DNA of 64,000 nucleotides from positions 5,455,501 through 5,519,500 of the forward strand of contig NC_009523.1 of assembly GCF_000016665.1 (NCBI RefSeq). The letters are read 5' to 3'. Under the pieces are notes generated by a model. The model was given only the letters and a program-made list of their open reading frames with translations. It was not told where the DNA came from and ran no database searches. Position numbers and translations under genes: made by a program. Of the stretch, positions 1-8,681 are shown one piece after another. Source of the stretch: Roseiflexus sp. RS-1. GTDB taxonomy: Bacteria > Chloroflexota > Chloroflexia > Chloroflexales > Roseiflexaceae. The first letter of the stretch is position 1. The number at the start of each line of letters is the position of its first letter.

Positions 1-2
1 GC

Positions 3-185
3 GGCGACTATGTCTATGTGAGCCGTGTGCTCGGTCCGGCGGCAGGCATGATGGGCAGCTGGAACATGACGATCTGGTGGATCCTGTACGGCGGTGTGCC
101 ATCGGCGTTTCTGGCAACCTACGGCGTTGCGCCGTTCTGCCGCGTGCTTGCAGCGATGACGGGCAATACCGGGCAAGATGGATGA
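3..185 (+). pseudogene. Amino acid permease fragment, cut by window edge and by deletion
   Basis: Frame 3 reads about 60 residues typical of an APC-superfamily amino acid permease: GDYVYVSR, then a hydrophobic segment with WNMTIWWILYGGVPSAF. The real start lies left of the window. The reading frame stops at 183-185, immediately after it runs into a STAS-domain sequence in another frame, so the permease has lost most of its transmembrane helices. APC permeases normally carry 12 or more helices and about 450-550 residues. I infer a deletion that fused two unrelated genes. Function is certainly lost unless a separate intact copy exists elsewhere. Confidence 0.7.
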
Positions 186-424
186 TTATCGATATTACCG
201 GCGTGCCATTGATCGACACGGCGGTCGCCAACCATCTGATCCTGGCGACGCAGGGGATCGCACTCCTGGGGGCGCGCACGATCCTGGTTGGCGTATCTCC
301 CGAGCTGGCGCAGACAATCGTTGGGTTGGGGATCGATGTGAAGAAGTTGATGACCCACAGCGATCTGCGCTCGGCGATTGCATTTGTGATGAAGCGGCGG
401 CAAACATCTTCGTCCGCACGTTGA
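174..424 (+). pseudogene. STAS-domain fragment (RsbR/RsbS-like), N-terminus missing
   Basis: The plus strand reads a STAS core of anti-anti-sigma/RsbR type: WMIIDITGVPLIDTAVANHL, then LLGARTILVGVSPELAQTIVGLG and a final helix. In RsbR-type proteins this core forms the C-terminal 110-120 residues after a sensor domain. Here nothing recognisable lies upstream; the open frame to the left is the permease fragment read out of frame. About 80 STAS residues remain. No ribosome binding site fits a start inside it. I read it as the tail of a deleted stress-regulator gene; a small standalone STAS protein is a weaker alternative. Confidence 0.6.
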
Positions 425-505
425 GAGCCTTTCCGCATATCACATGTCAGGCGTCAGTGCAGGCGCAGCAATCGCGCACGCTCAACGGTACGGGTGGATC
501 GATGA

Positions 506-534
506 TTGACGTTCCTTCGTGCGCCGGGTATACT
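506..534 (+). promoter_or_regulatory. Sigma70-type promoter for the ThuA-like gene
   Basis: TTGACG at 506-511 and TATACT at 529-534 are separated by exactly 17 bases. The expected start of transcription is near 541, about 50 bases before the likely GTG start at 593. This is one of the few promoters in the window with a convincing -35 box. Confidence 0.6.
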
Positions 535-592
535 GGCGCGCGCCGAAGAACCGTTCGGCGGAATCGTTGCAATGAAGCAGAAGGACACAGGT

Positions 593-1315
593 GTGAGCGA
601 AATCCGAGTCACTGTCTGGAATGAGTTCCGCCACGAGCAGGACAGTCGCCATCCAGCAAGCAGCATATACGGCGCGCAGGGTATTCACGGCGCGATCGCC
701 GAAGGACTCCGGGAACATGGCGGGTTCGCGGTGCGCACCGCCACGCTCGACGAACCCGAACACGGCTTGACCGACGAGGTGCTGGCGACGACCGACGTGT
801 TGATCTGGTGGGGGCACATGGCGCACCATCTGGTGCAGGACACGATTGTCGAGAAGGTGCATGCCCGCGTACTTGACGGCATGGGGCTGATTGTGTTGCA
901 CTCCGGGCATTTCTCGAAGATTTTCCGCAAACTGATGGGCACAACCTGCGATCTGAAATGGCGCGAGGCGGACGACATCGAGCGGATCTGGGTCGTCGAG
1001 CCGGGTCACCCGATCGCTGCCGGTCTCGACGAGTGCTTTGAGTTGCCGGAGGAGATGTACGGCGAGCGGTTCGATATTCCGGCGCCGGAGCAACTGGTGT
1101 TCATCAGCTGGTTCACCGGCGGCGAAGTTTTTCGCAGCGGTTGCTGCTACACCCGTGGACGGGGCAAAATCTTCTACTTCCGCCCCGGTCACGAGTCCTA
1201 CCCGACCTATCGCGATCCGAATGTGCGCCGGGTGATCGCCAACGCTGCGCGCTGGGCAGCGCCGTCGGGCGGACCAAAACCGGTGTTCGGCAACGCAAAG
1301 CCGCGAAACAAGTAG
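593..1315 (+). CDS. ThuA-like domain protein (trehalose utilisation family)
   Basis: About 240 residues with the class I glutamine amidotransferase-like fold of the ThuA family: N-terminal [13 protein letters not shown], then [26 protein letters not shown], and a C-terminal [19 protein letters not shown]. ThuA proteins are linked to trehalose and sucrose-type disaccharide catabolism in rhizobia, but many bacterial members have no assigned reaction. GTG at 593 is preferred over the in-frame ATG at 572 because an AAGGA box lies about eight bases before it. The gene is followed directly by a 31-bp repeat array that begins at its stop codon. No sugar genes adjoin it, so the substrate is unknown. 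Confidence 0.75.
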   Translation: MSEIRVTVWNEFRHEQDSRHPASSIYGAQGIHGAIAEGLREHGGFAVRTATLDEPEHGLTDEVLATTDVLIWWGHMAHHLVQDTIVEKVHARVLDGMGLIVLHSGHFSKIFRKLMGTTCDLKWREADDIERIWVVEPGHPIAAGLDECFELPEEMYGERFDIPAPEQLVFISWFTGGEVFRSGCCYTRGRGKIFYFRPGHESYPTYRDPNVRRVIANAARWAAPSGGPKPVFGNAKPRNK

Positions 1316-1559
1316 GGGCGCCGCGCAGCAGCGCCCGTGCCAGTAGGGGCGCCGCGCAGCAGCGCCCGTGCCAGTAGGGGCGCCGCGCAGCAGCGCCCGT
1401 GCCAGTAGGGGCGCCGCGCAGCAGCGCCCGTGCCAGTAGGAGCGCCGCGCAGCAGCGCCCGTGCCAGTAGGGGCGCCGCGCAGCAGCGCCCGTGCCAGTA
1501 GGAGCGCCGCGCAGCAGCGCCCGTGCCAGTAGGGGCGCTGCGCAGCAGCGCCCCTGTGC
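1312..1559. repeat. Eight tandem copies of a 31-bp GC-rich repeat
   Basis: Units begin at 1312, 1343, 1374, 1405, 1436, 1467, 1498 and 1529, each with the pattern GTAGGGGCGC, CGCGCAGCA, GCGCCCGTGCCA. Each unit contains an inverted GGGCGC/GCGCCC arm. The copies differ by only one or two bases, mainly GGGG/GGAG and CGCC/CGCT. There are no spacers, so it is not a CRISPR. Looser relatives lie at 8578-8670 and 15959-16076. The array fills the whole gap between the ThuA-like gene and the acyl-CoA synthetase. Confidence 0.9.
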
Positions 1560-1575
1560 GAGGATGAGGGAAACT

Positions 1576-3096
1576 GTGTCTACACTTGTGGATATTCTGC
1601 ACATTGGTGAACCTGATGCGCTCGCGCTTCTGGCGCCGGACACCCAACCGCTCACGTTTGGGCGTCTGCGTGCGCATGTGGTGGAACTGGCGGAACGTCT
1701 GGCGGCATATGGTGTCGGACGCGGTGAACGGGTGGCGATTGCGCTCGGCAATGGTCCGGCAATGGCGTTGAGTTTCCTGGCTGCGGCAACGTGCGCCACC
1801 GCAGCGCCGCTCAACCCGAAGTACCGCCAGGAGGAGTTTGCCTTCTATTTCGAGGATACGCGCGCAACGACGCTGATTGTGCCGCCAGATGGCATGGAAG
1901 CGGCGCGCGCCGCTGCCTTCCCTGGCATGACTGTTGTGGTTGCGGCGCTGCGTGCCGATGGGATGCTCGACCTGTCGCTCGAACGCGGCGCGCGCCCGCC
2001 CCAACCATTCATCCCGCCCCAACCAGACGATGTGGCGCTGATCCTGCATACCAGCGGAACGACCAGCCGTCCCAAGCGGGTACCGCTGCGTCAGCGCAAC
2101 CTGATCGCCTCGGCGCGCAATATCATCGACGCATATCGGTTGAGTCCCGATGATCGGGCACTGTGTGTGATGCCGCTCTTCCACATCCACGGCATTGTCG
2201 CCACGCTGCTGGCGCCGCTCGCTTCTGGCGGTTCGGTCGTTCTTCCTCCGGGTTTCGATGCCATGCGCTTCTGGGGATGGTTGACCGCCTTCCGTCCGAC
2301 CTGGTTCTCGGCGGTGCCGACCATGCATCAGATGCTGCTGGCGCGCGCCGAACGCCAGATCGCAGCGATCCGCGCGGCGCCGTTGCGTTTCATCCGTTCC
2401 AGCAGCGCACCGCTGCCGCCGGTCGTACTCGAACGGCTGGAAGCGACGTTCCAGGCGCCGGTGCTTGAGTCGTATGGCATGACCGAAGCAAGCCATCAGA
2501 TGACGACCAACCCGTTGCCGCCGTTGCCGCATCACGCCGGTTCCGTCGGGTACGGTTTCGGCGTCGAGGTGACCATCCTCGATGAGCAGGGAGCGGAAAA
2601 GGCGCGCGGTGAGCGCGGCGAAGTCGCCGTGCGCGGTCCGAATGTGTTCGATGGCTACGAAAACAATCCAGAAGCCACCGCTGCCGCCTTCACAAACGGC
2701 TGGTTTCGCACCGGCGATCAGGGGCGGATCGACGACAATGGCTATCTGTGGCTCACCGGACGCCTCAAGGAACTGATCAATCGGGGCGGCGAAAAGATCT
2801 CGCCGCTGGAAATTGACGATGTGTTACTCCGGCATCCGGCGGTCGCGGAAGCGGTGGCGTTCGCTGCACCTCACCGGACGCTTGGAGAAGAGGTGCACGC
2901 TGCCGTCGTGCTGCGCGCCGCAGCGACTGAGCGCGAATTGCGCGACCATTGCGCAGCATTTCTGGCAGATTTCAAGGTTCCGCGCGTCATTCATATTCTC
3001 CCGGAAATTCCGCGCGGCGCGACCGGCAAGGTGCAGCGGATCGGGATGGCGAAACTGCTGGGGTTGACTGACGACTCATCAGGAGACGCACGATGA
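1576..3096 (+). CDS. AMP-dependent acyl-CoA synthetase (oxalyl-CoA/fatty acyl-CoA ligase-like)
   Basis: About 506 residues of the ANL superfamily, activating a carboxylate with ATP and CoA. Visible core motifs in order are the phosphate loop LHTSGTTSRPKRVPL, ESYGMTEASHQMTTNPLPP, GEVAVRGPNVFDGYE, WFRTGDQGRIDDNGYLWL, the hinge GRLKELINRGGEKISP and the C-terminal lysine motif PRGATGKVQR. The TEASHQMTTNPLP segment resembles the AAE3/Pcs60 oxalyl-CoA ligase group more than long-chain FadD, but substrate cannot be read safely. GTG at 1576 is chosen because GAGGGA sits about six bases upstream; the ATG at 1564 lacks spacing. It overlaps the next gene by four bases, so they probably form one transcript. 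Confidence 0.85.
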   Translation: MSTLVDILHIGEPDALALLAPDTQPLTFGRLRAHVVELAERLAAYGVGRGERVAIALGNGPAMALSFLAAATCATAAPLNPKYRQEEFAFYFEDTRATTLIVPPDGMEAARAAAFPGMTVVVAALRADGMLDLSLERGARPPQPFIPPQPDDVALILHTSGTTSRPKRVPLRQRNLIASARNIIDAYRLSPDDRALCVMPLFHIHGIVATLLAPLASGGSVVLPPGFDAMRFWGWLTAFRPTWFSAVPTMHQMLLARAERQIAAIRAAPLRFIRSSSAPLPPVVLERLEATFQAPVLESYGMTEASHQMTTNPLPPLPHHAGSVGYGFGVEVTILDEQGAEKARGERGEVAVRGPNVFDGYENNPEATAAAFTNGWFRTGDQGRIDDNGYLWLTGRLKELINRGGEKISPLEIDDVLLRHPAVAEAVAFAAPHRTLGEEVHAAVVLRAAATERELRDHCAAFLADFKVPRVIHILPEIPRGATGKVQRIGMAKLLGLTDDSSGDAR

Positions 3097-4091
3097 AGAT
3101 CTGCATTGTTGGCGCCGGTTCGATCGGCGGTTACCTGGGTGCGCGGTTGATCCATGCCGGCGAACAGGTGACGCTGATTGCGCGCGGCGCCAATCTGACT
3201 GCCATCCGCGAACGCGGCATGACCCTGATCGAGACCGATGGCGCAACGATAACGGCGCAACCGGCGCTGGCAACCGATGACCCGTCAAAAGCCGGACCGC
3301 ACGATGTCGTCATCATTGCCGTGAAGGCGCACCAGTTGCCCGCCGTCGCGCCACTGCTGCGCCCGCTGTTTCACGACACGACGATCGTCGTTCCGGCGCA
3401 GAACGGCATCCCCTGGTGGTACTTCCAGCGGCACGGCGGGCCGCTGGAGGGACGACGCATCGAATCGGTCGATCCCGACGGAATCATTGCAGCCAATATC
3501 GAAACCGAACGGATCATTGGCTGTGTCGTCTACCCGGCGACCGAACTGGAAGCGCCGGGGGTTGTTCGCCATATCGAGGGAGATCGGTTTACGCTTGGCG
3601 AACTTGACGGTTCGCGCAGCGAGCGCGTGCATCTGCTCTCCCAGACACTGACGCGCGCCGGGCTGAAAGCGCCGGTGCGCTCCCGCATCCGCACCGACAT
3701 CTGGATCAAACTGTGGGGCAACCTGGCATTCAACCCGGTCAGTGCGCTCACCCGCGCCACGTTGATCGACATCTGCCGTCATCCACAGGCGCGCGCCCTG
3801 ATCGTTGCGATGATGGCGGAAGGGCAGGCAGTCGCAGAGCGCCTGGGCATTACGTTCGACATGACCATCGACCAGCGCATCGCTGGCGCCGAACGGGTTG
3901 GTGCGCACAAAACCTCGATGCTGCAGGACATCGAGGCTGGCAGAGCAACAGAAGTGGACGCCCTGGTGGGAACAGTCGCCGAACTTGGCAGGCTGACAGA
4001 CGTGCCGACGCCGCACATCAACGCGATCTACGCTGCCGTCAAACTGCTGGAGCAGACCGTGACGCGCGTCACACCGGCTCATTCCGCTTGA
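3093..4091 (+). CDS. panE: 2-dehydropantoate 2-reductase (ketopantoate reductase)
   Basis: About 332 residues. The N-terminus MKICIVGAGSIGGYLGARL is the NADPH-binding Rossmann loop, and the C-terminal ApbA domain shows the catalytic lysine region IKLWGNLAFNPVSALTRAT. The family reduces ketopantoate to pantoate for pantothenate and CoA synthesis. The start ATG overlaps the stop of the acyl-CoA synthetase (ATGA), suggesting translational coupling and a loose link to CoA metabolism. Its last 23 bases overlap the convergent regulator gene. Members of this family also include reductases of other 2-oxo acids, so panE is probable rather than certain. Confidence 0.8.
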   Translation: MKICIVGAGSIGGYLGARLIHAGEQVTLIARGANLTAIRERGMTLIETDGATITAQPALATDDPSKAGPHDVVIIAVKAHQLPAVAPLLRPLFHDTTIVVPAQNGIPWWYFQRHGGPLEGRRIESVDPDGIIAANIETERIIGCVVYPATELEAPGVVRHIEGDRFTLGELDGSRSERVHLLSQTLTRAGLKAPVRSRIRTDIWIKLWGNLAFNPVSALTRATLIDICRHPQARALIVAMMAEGQAVAERLGITFDMTIDQRIAGAERVGAHKTSMLQDIEAGRATEVDALVGTVAELGRLTDVPTPHINAIYAAVKLLEQTVTRVTPAHSA

Positions 4092-7000
4092 TCCGCTCAC
4101 AGAGTTCGGTCGTCTCTGGCAGCGGCTCCATCCCCAGTTCGTCCTGCATTGCCTGGACACAGCGCGCATAGGCGCGCAGCGCCTGGGAGCGACTGCCAGA
4201 GCGCGCATAGGCGCGCATCAGCATCTGGTACGCTTCCTCATAGCCACGGTCGCGGCGGATGATGTGCTCGCACAGATCGATCGCTTCATCGAACTCTTCG
4301 CGATCGATCAACAACCGGGCAAGTGTCGCCGTCGATGCCAGATGACGCGCCAGGAGACGCTCACGCTCTTCAAGCGTCCAGGGATCGTATAGCGCTTCGG
4401 CGAGATAATCGCCGCGGTACAACTGGAATGCCGTGCGGCGACTGCGGATCTCCACTTCGGGATCGCGTCCCGGTGCGCCGGCAGTGCGCAGTTCAAACTC
4501 ATCCACATCGATCCAGCAGCCATACGAGGGTGCAAAACTGTACGCCAGCCCCTGCCGTCGAATAAAGAACGGCGCCACCCGTGGCGGACGACGCGGCTCC
4601 AGCACATTATTGAGCGCATTGAGCGTCACCTTAAACTGGCGCTCGGCAGCCGACGGTTCGCTGTCGGGCCAGAGCCAGGCGCAGATCTGCTCACGCTGCA
4701 ACCACATGCCGCGATACGTCAGCAACAACTGGAGCAACTGGCGCGCCTTCTCACGCTGCCACTCGCGTGCCTGTATCTCGTGCGAGCCGCGGAAGATGCG
4801 GAAACGACCCAGCATGTAGACCCGCAGTGTATAGCCGGGATGATAGGTGTCAACCGCGTCATCGGCGGCAATCGAGGGGAAACCCTGGCGCAACAGACGC
4901 TGCGCCACTGCTGCCTGCGCCGATGCAGCGCCGCGCAGCGCCCGACCGCGGAGCAGAAGCGGAACCAGAACTGCAAGATCGTGCGGACCGAAGAGCGTGC
5001 GCGTTGTCAAGACGCCATCGAAGCCACACGCATCGATCAATCCAAGCAGGCGCGCCAGAGTGCGATCGGCTTCGGCTTCCTTCCCGGATTGCAGCAGGAT
5101 GTGCGCTTCCCAGATCAGCGCGACCGTCTGCCCATACTGATCATCACCCCGCACAAAGCGTTGCTGCGCTTCGTGGAGCCATTGCGCCGCGCGCGGATCG
5201 CCGGCAGTGGCCGCAACGCTTCCGAGCGCAAGCCAGATCAGCGCCGCCATCCAGTCGTCACCCGCCTCCAGCGTGCGGTCAAGACCCTCACGGGCATACG
5301 CTTCGGCGGCGGCAAGGTTGCCCGCATGCCCTTCAAGCAGCGTCAGACCCATCATCACCTCGGCGCGCATGCGGGGAATACCGCTCGACTCGATCATATC
5401 GAGCGCAATGCGGTAGTGACGATACGCCATCTCGTCGCTCGACGCCGTCACGAGATAGGCATGACCGAGGCGCATATGAGCAATAGCCTCGGTCAGCGGC
5501 GAGTCGCCGCGTTGTGCTTCGAGCAAGCCGCGCTGTGCAAGCGCCAGCGCGCGCACCCCATTGCCCAGCATGCACTCGATCAACGCCAGGAGCAGAAGCG
5601 GATCGCGGTGCAGCATATGCTCACCGCGCGCCCTGCCCGTATCGAGACCGAGTTCCTCTTCGAGCAAACGTCGCGCTTCGACAAGCCGGCCGCTCCGCAG
5701 CAGCAGGCGGGGCGACAGAACGGCAGAGCGGCGGAGACCGCCACCGCCCGGATCGCCGCGCGACGTTCTCCCATACGCTTCGCGGTGGGCGGCAGCAATG
5801 ATGAAAATTGCCACATCAGCACGGCCCCGGTTGATCCAGTTCTCAGCTTGCAGACTCAGAATAGTCGCCCGTTCAGCGCGACGATGGCGCGGCAAGAGTT
5901 TCATCGCGCGCTTCAACAGCACCGCTGCTGGCGCTGGCTGCACCGTATCGATGTACACCTCCGCCTGACCGCGCAATGCCCGCACCTGACCATCCATATC
6001 TCCCTGCGCACGGTAGCGATCCTCCGCCTGGCGGTACGACTCCAGCGCCTGCGCGTAGCGACCGAGGCGACGTTCGGCGATTGCCCGCGCCTCGAGCAGC
6101 GCAGCATTGTTCCGGTGGTCGGTCGGGATCTGTTCGATCCACGACAGCAGCGCAACCGCCTGCGCCCCAGAAACGCCGGCGAGCGCCATACGACTCAATG
6201 CCGCCGACGCTTCCTCCCATTGCGCCGCAGCAAGAAAATGGTGCGCCGCGCCGTGATCATCGCCCTTCGTTGCATAGTACTGACCCAACTGCGCATGGAT
6301 GCTCCGCCAGTTCGGCAATTCACGTTCCGCCAGGCGCGCAAAACTGGCAGCCTGTAACGGCTGGTAGACCGACCGACCGTCGGGCAGAGTCTCAATGAAC
6401 AACTCATGTCGTTCGATCATCTTGAGATCGATATGGAGATCGGCCAGTTCAGCGACGGCAGCGCATGCCGATTCATCGATCCAGCGCATCAACGCTGTAC
6501 CCAGCAACCAGGTGCGCAGATCGAACGGCAGGTCGCCCAGGACTTCACGCGCCAGATACGCATCGAGTTGGGGTGCAATGTGCTCCAGCAACCGTTCTGG
6601 CAGGATCGGTTCGTGCTGCGTGGCGCCCAAATCAACACGAGCGGTTGCAAAGAAACGGAGCGCCAGGGGCCAACCACGCGCCAGTGTATTGAGTTCATCA
6701 TCATAAGGACTCGGCGGCAACCCGCAGGCGGCGAAGAATTCACGCGCCTCCTCATTGGTGAACGCCAGTTGCGCCCGGTTCAGGCGGTAGAGTTCACCGC
6801 GCGCTGCCACTGTCGGCAGTGGCGCCAGTGAAGGCATCTCGCGACTCGCCAGCACCAGATGGAGACGTGGCGGCAGGCGATCAATCAGATGCTCGATCAG
6901 GACGCGCAGTTCGGGACGCCTGTCGGCGCAGTGGACGTCGTCGAGCACCAGGAGCGTCTCATCACCGAGCGCGGTCAACGCATTGATCAACCGGTCCAGC

Positions 7001-7356
7001 ACATCGACCGGGTGCACGGTGACGAAACAGGAGGGATCAAAACCGGTAATCGGGCGAAACGCCGTCGCCAGATGGAGCGCCAGTGAGATCGGCGTATCCG
7101 CAGCATCAAGACGACACCAGGCAACAGGCCAGCCGCCGTGACGCGCAAAACCGGTGAGCGCAACCGTCTTACCGCCGCCTGCCGGCGCGGTCACCAGCGT
7201 CACCGGATAATCGGCGACCGCAGCAAGCAACCCATCGATCCGTGGACGCTCGATGAGCCGGGCCGGCTGCGGCGGCGGCTCCAGACGCGGAAGCAGTACC
7301 GTAGATGCGAGAGACACAGTAGCGCCGAACTCGCCCGTAACTCGTGAACTTAGCAT
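4069..7356 (-). CDS. Large MalT-like ATPase regulator with C-terminal BTAD (SARP-like) domain
   Basis: About 1095 residues. Residues 30-300 form a STAND/MalT-type ATPase with Walker A APAGGGKTVALTGFA and Walker B ETLLVLDDVHCAD. Residues 360-800 are a long TPR-like helical array (LEARAIAERRLGRYAQALES and similar). From about 850 the chain reads VYMLGRFRIFRGSHEI and continues as a winged-helix plus BTAD domain ending ELGMEPLPETTELCERIK. Such proteins are signal-sensing transcription activators whose ligand is rarely known. It is transcribed divergently from the phasin-like gene 80 bases away, so control of the PHA locus or of itself is a fair guess. Its 3' end overlaps panE. Confidence 0.85.
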   Translation of the reverse strand: MLSSRVTGEFGATVSLASTVLLPRLEPPPQPARLIERPRIDGLLAAVADYPVTLVTAPAGGGKTVALTGFARHGGWPVAWCRLDAADTPISLALHLATAFRPITGFDPSCFVTVHPVDVLDRLINALTALGDETLLVLDDVHCADRRPELRVLIEHLIDRLPPRLHLVLASREMPSLAPLPTVAARGELYRLNRAQLAFTNEEAREFFAACGLPPSPYDDELNTLARGWPLALRFFATARVDLGATQHEPILPERLLEHIAPQLDAYLAREVLGDLPFDLRTWLLGTALMRWIDESACAAVAELADLHIDLKMIERHELFIETLPDGRSVYQPLQAASFARLAERELPNWRSIHAQLGQYYATKGDDHGAAHHFLAAAQWEEASAALSRMALAGVSGAQAVALLSWIEQIPTDHRNNAALLEARAIAERRLGRYAQALESYRQAEDRYRAQGDMDGQVRALRGQAEVYIDTVQPAPAAVLLKRAMKLLPRHRRAERATILSLQAENWINRGRADVAIFIIAAAHREAYGRTSRGDPGGGGLRRSAVLSPRLLLRSGRLVEARRLLEEELGLDTGRARGEHMLHRDPLLLLALIECMLGNGVRALALAQRGLLEAQRGDSPLTEAIAHMRLGHAYLVTASSDEMAYRHYRIALDMIESSGIPRMRAEVMMGLTLLEGHAGNLAAAEAYAREGLDRTLEAGDDWMAALIWLALGSVAATAGDPRAAQWLHEAQQRFVRGDDQYGQTVALIWEAHILLQSGKEAEADRTLARLLGLIDACGFDGVLTTRTLFGPHDLAVLVPLLLRGRALRGAASAQAAVAQRLLRQGFPSIAADDAVDTYHPGYTLRVYMLGRFRIFRGSHEIQAREWQREKARQLLQLLLTYRGMWLQREQICAWLWPDSEPSAAERQFKVTLNALNNVLEPRRPPRVAPFFIRRQGLAYSFAPSYGCWIDVDEFELRTAGAPGRDPEVEIRSRRTAFQLYRGDYLAEALYDPWTLEERERLLARHLASTATLARLLIDREEFDEAIDLCEHIIRRDRGYEEAYQMLMRAYARSGSRSQALRAYARCVQAMQDELGMEPLPETTELCERIKRNEPV

Positions 7357-7436
7357 GTCGCAAAGAAATATGATTGTATTATACTTAATACTACCATCTT
7401 TTGACGAAAAGCGCTGTCCTGGAAAGGAGCACTTCT

Positions 7437-7730
7437 GTGACCGTCAAAAACGTTGAAGAGACTGCACACAAAACCTACAGCAGCGCTCAGGAAATGGTAG
7501 GAAAATCAGTCAAAGCCTGGACTGAACTCATCGCCGTCAGCACCGATATGGCCTACGAGATGGTGCTGAAGAACTGGAACTACAGCCGTAGTATTCGCAG
7601 TTCCGCCGAGCAAGCCATCGAAGACGCGCTCAACACCCAGGCGCGGTTTGCCCGCGAAATGATGGGGGTCTGGAAAGACTATGCCGAGAGCGTCTCCGAC
7701 ATCATCAGTCGGACCGCCCGGAAAGAGTGA
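7437..7730 (+). CDS. Small phasin-like protein of the PHA locus
   Basis: 97 residues, almost entirely helical and amphipathic, starting MTVKNVEETAHKTYSSAQEM and containing MAYEMVLKNWNYSRSIRSSA. There is no signal peptide or membrane helix. The GTG at 7437 has AAGGAG eight bases upstream, better than any earlier start. It sits next to phaB and phaA and has the size and repeat-free helical character of phasins, which coat polyhydroxyalkanoate granules. Sequence similarity to characterised phasins is weak by eye, so the role rests mostly on context. A PhaE-like or PhaR-like synthase subunit is a possible alternative. Confidence 0.55.
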   Translation: MTVKNVEETAHKTYSSAQEMVGKSVKAWTELIAVSTDMAYEMVLKNWNYSRSIRSSAEQAIEDALNTQARFAREMMGVWKDYAESVSDIISRTARKE

Positions 7731-7751
7731 TGTCGGAGACGCACCACGGGG

Positions 7752-7775
7752 GAGACGTTGCGCCATCAACGTCTC
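7752..7775. terminator. Hairpin between convergent phasin-like gene and phaB
   Basis: GAGACGTTG (7752-7760) and CAACGTCTC (7767-7775) form a perfect 9-bp stem with a six-base loop. It lies in the 51-base gap between two convergent genes, so it can act for both strands. There is no long T run. The same core (GAGACGTTGC) recurs at about 16791, so it may also be a dispersed repeat. Confidence 0.5.
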
Positions 7776-7781
7776 TACCCG

Positions 7782-8525
7782 TTACATATACGCCCCGCCA
7801 TTGACGTTGATCTGCTGTCCAGTGATGTAATCCCCATCCGCTGCAAGGAAGACGACTGCTTTCGCCATTTCCTCCGGCAAGCCGAACCGCCCCAGCGGGA
7901 TGCGCGCCTTGATCTGGTTCTGAACCTCTTCCGGCACCTTCGAAAGCATATCGGTCAGGGTAAAGCCGGGCGCCACAACGTTCACCGTAATGCCGTACTT
8001 CGCCAGTTCGAGCGCAGCAGTCTTGCTGAAGGCAATGATCCCGCCTTTGCTCGCACCGTAGTTCGCCTGACCAAATGCCGCCGTCTGCCCATTCATCGAA
8101 CTGATGTTGATGATTCGACCGTACTGTTGCTCGATCATCGGCTGCATGGCCGCAGTGGTGCAGAAGAAGACGGCGTTCAAGTTTGTCTGGATGACCTGGA
8201 GCCAATCCTCGTCGGTCATTTTACGGAGCGACCGGTCACGGGTGATCCCCGCATTGTTGACCATGATATCGAGTCGTCCATACGCATCCAGGAATCGGCG
8301 CACCATGGCGCGCGCCTCGGTCGGATCGGCCACATTCGCCTGGAGCAGCATGCATTCACGTCCCATGGACTTGATTTCGGCGGCCACCTCTTCCGCCAGC
8401 GCCTGATTGTGCTGATAATTGACGCCGACCGTGCATCCCTCGCGCGCCAGTTCCAGCGCAATTGCACGACCGATCCCTCGTGAAGCTCCCGTCACGATCG
8501 CATACTTTCCTTCGAGACGACCCAT
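7782..8525 (-). CDS. phaB: Acetoacetyl-CoA reductase (NADPH-dependent SDR)
   Basis: 247 residues of the short-chain dehydrogenase family: cofactor loop TGASRGIGRAIALELAREG, NNAG at the fourth strand, and the catalytic set in ISSMNGQTAAFGQANYGASK (Ser, Tyr, Lys). The SSMNGQ...FGQANY block is typical of PhaB rather than FabG. It reduces acetoacetyl-CoA to (R)-3-hydroxybutyryl-CoA for polyhydroxybutyrate. AGGAGG precedes the ATG. It lies downstream of phaA on the same strand, with about 156 bases of repeat DNA between them, and no synthase gene (phaC) is present in this window. Confidence 0.85.
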   Translation of the reverse strand: MGRLEGKYAIVTGASRGIGRAIALELAREGCTVGVNYQHNQALAEEVAAEIKSMGRECMLLQANVADPTEARAMVRRFLDAYGRLDIMVNNAGITRDRSLRKMTDEDWLQVIQTNLNAVFFCTTAAMQPMIEQQYGRIINISSMNGQTAAFGQANYGASKGGIIAFSKTAALELAKYGITVNVVAPGFTLTDMLSKVPEEVQNQIKARIPLGRFGLPEEMAKAVVFLAADGDYITGQQINVNGGAYM

Positions 8526-8553
8526 CCCTTTACCTCCTTATGTGTGTCTATAA

Positions 8554-8670
8554 ATTGAGACTTGAGAACCGAGAACTGAGCGCCCGCTGCCAGTACGGGC
8601 GCAGCGCCGCTGCTTCTCCTCCATACGCCCCTGCTGCCGGTACGGGCGCAGCGGCGCTGTGCCCCTCGCC
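8554..8670. repeat. Heptamer and GC-rich repeats between phaA and phaB
   Basis: 8554-8581 holds four heptamers (AATTGAG, ACTTGAG, AACCGAG, AACTGAG) of the same type as the long array at 58930-59062. 8582-8670 holds two loose copies of GTACGGGCGCAGCG...GCGCTG, related to the 31-bp array at 1312. The block separates the two PHA genes. Confidence 0.7.
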
Positions 8671-8681
8671 TCTCGCCTCAC

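Noticed and set aside
1312-1559. CRISPR array
   Set aside because: The 31-bp units are directly adjacent with no unique spacers, and no cas genes are near.
4780-6357. Long plus-strand open frame opposite the large regulator gene
   Set aside because: Antisense to a protein with clear ATPase, TPR and BTAD domains; Arg- and Gln-rich shadow coding.
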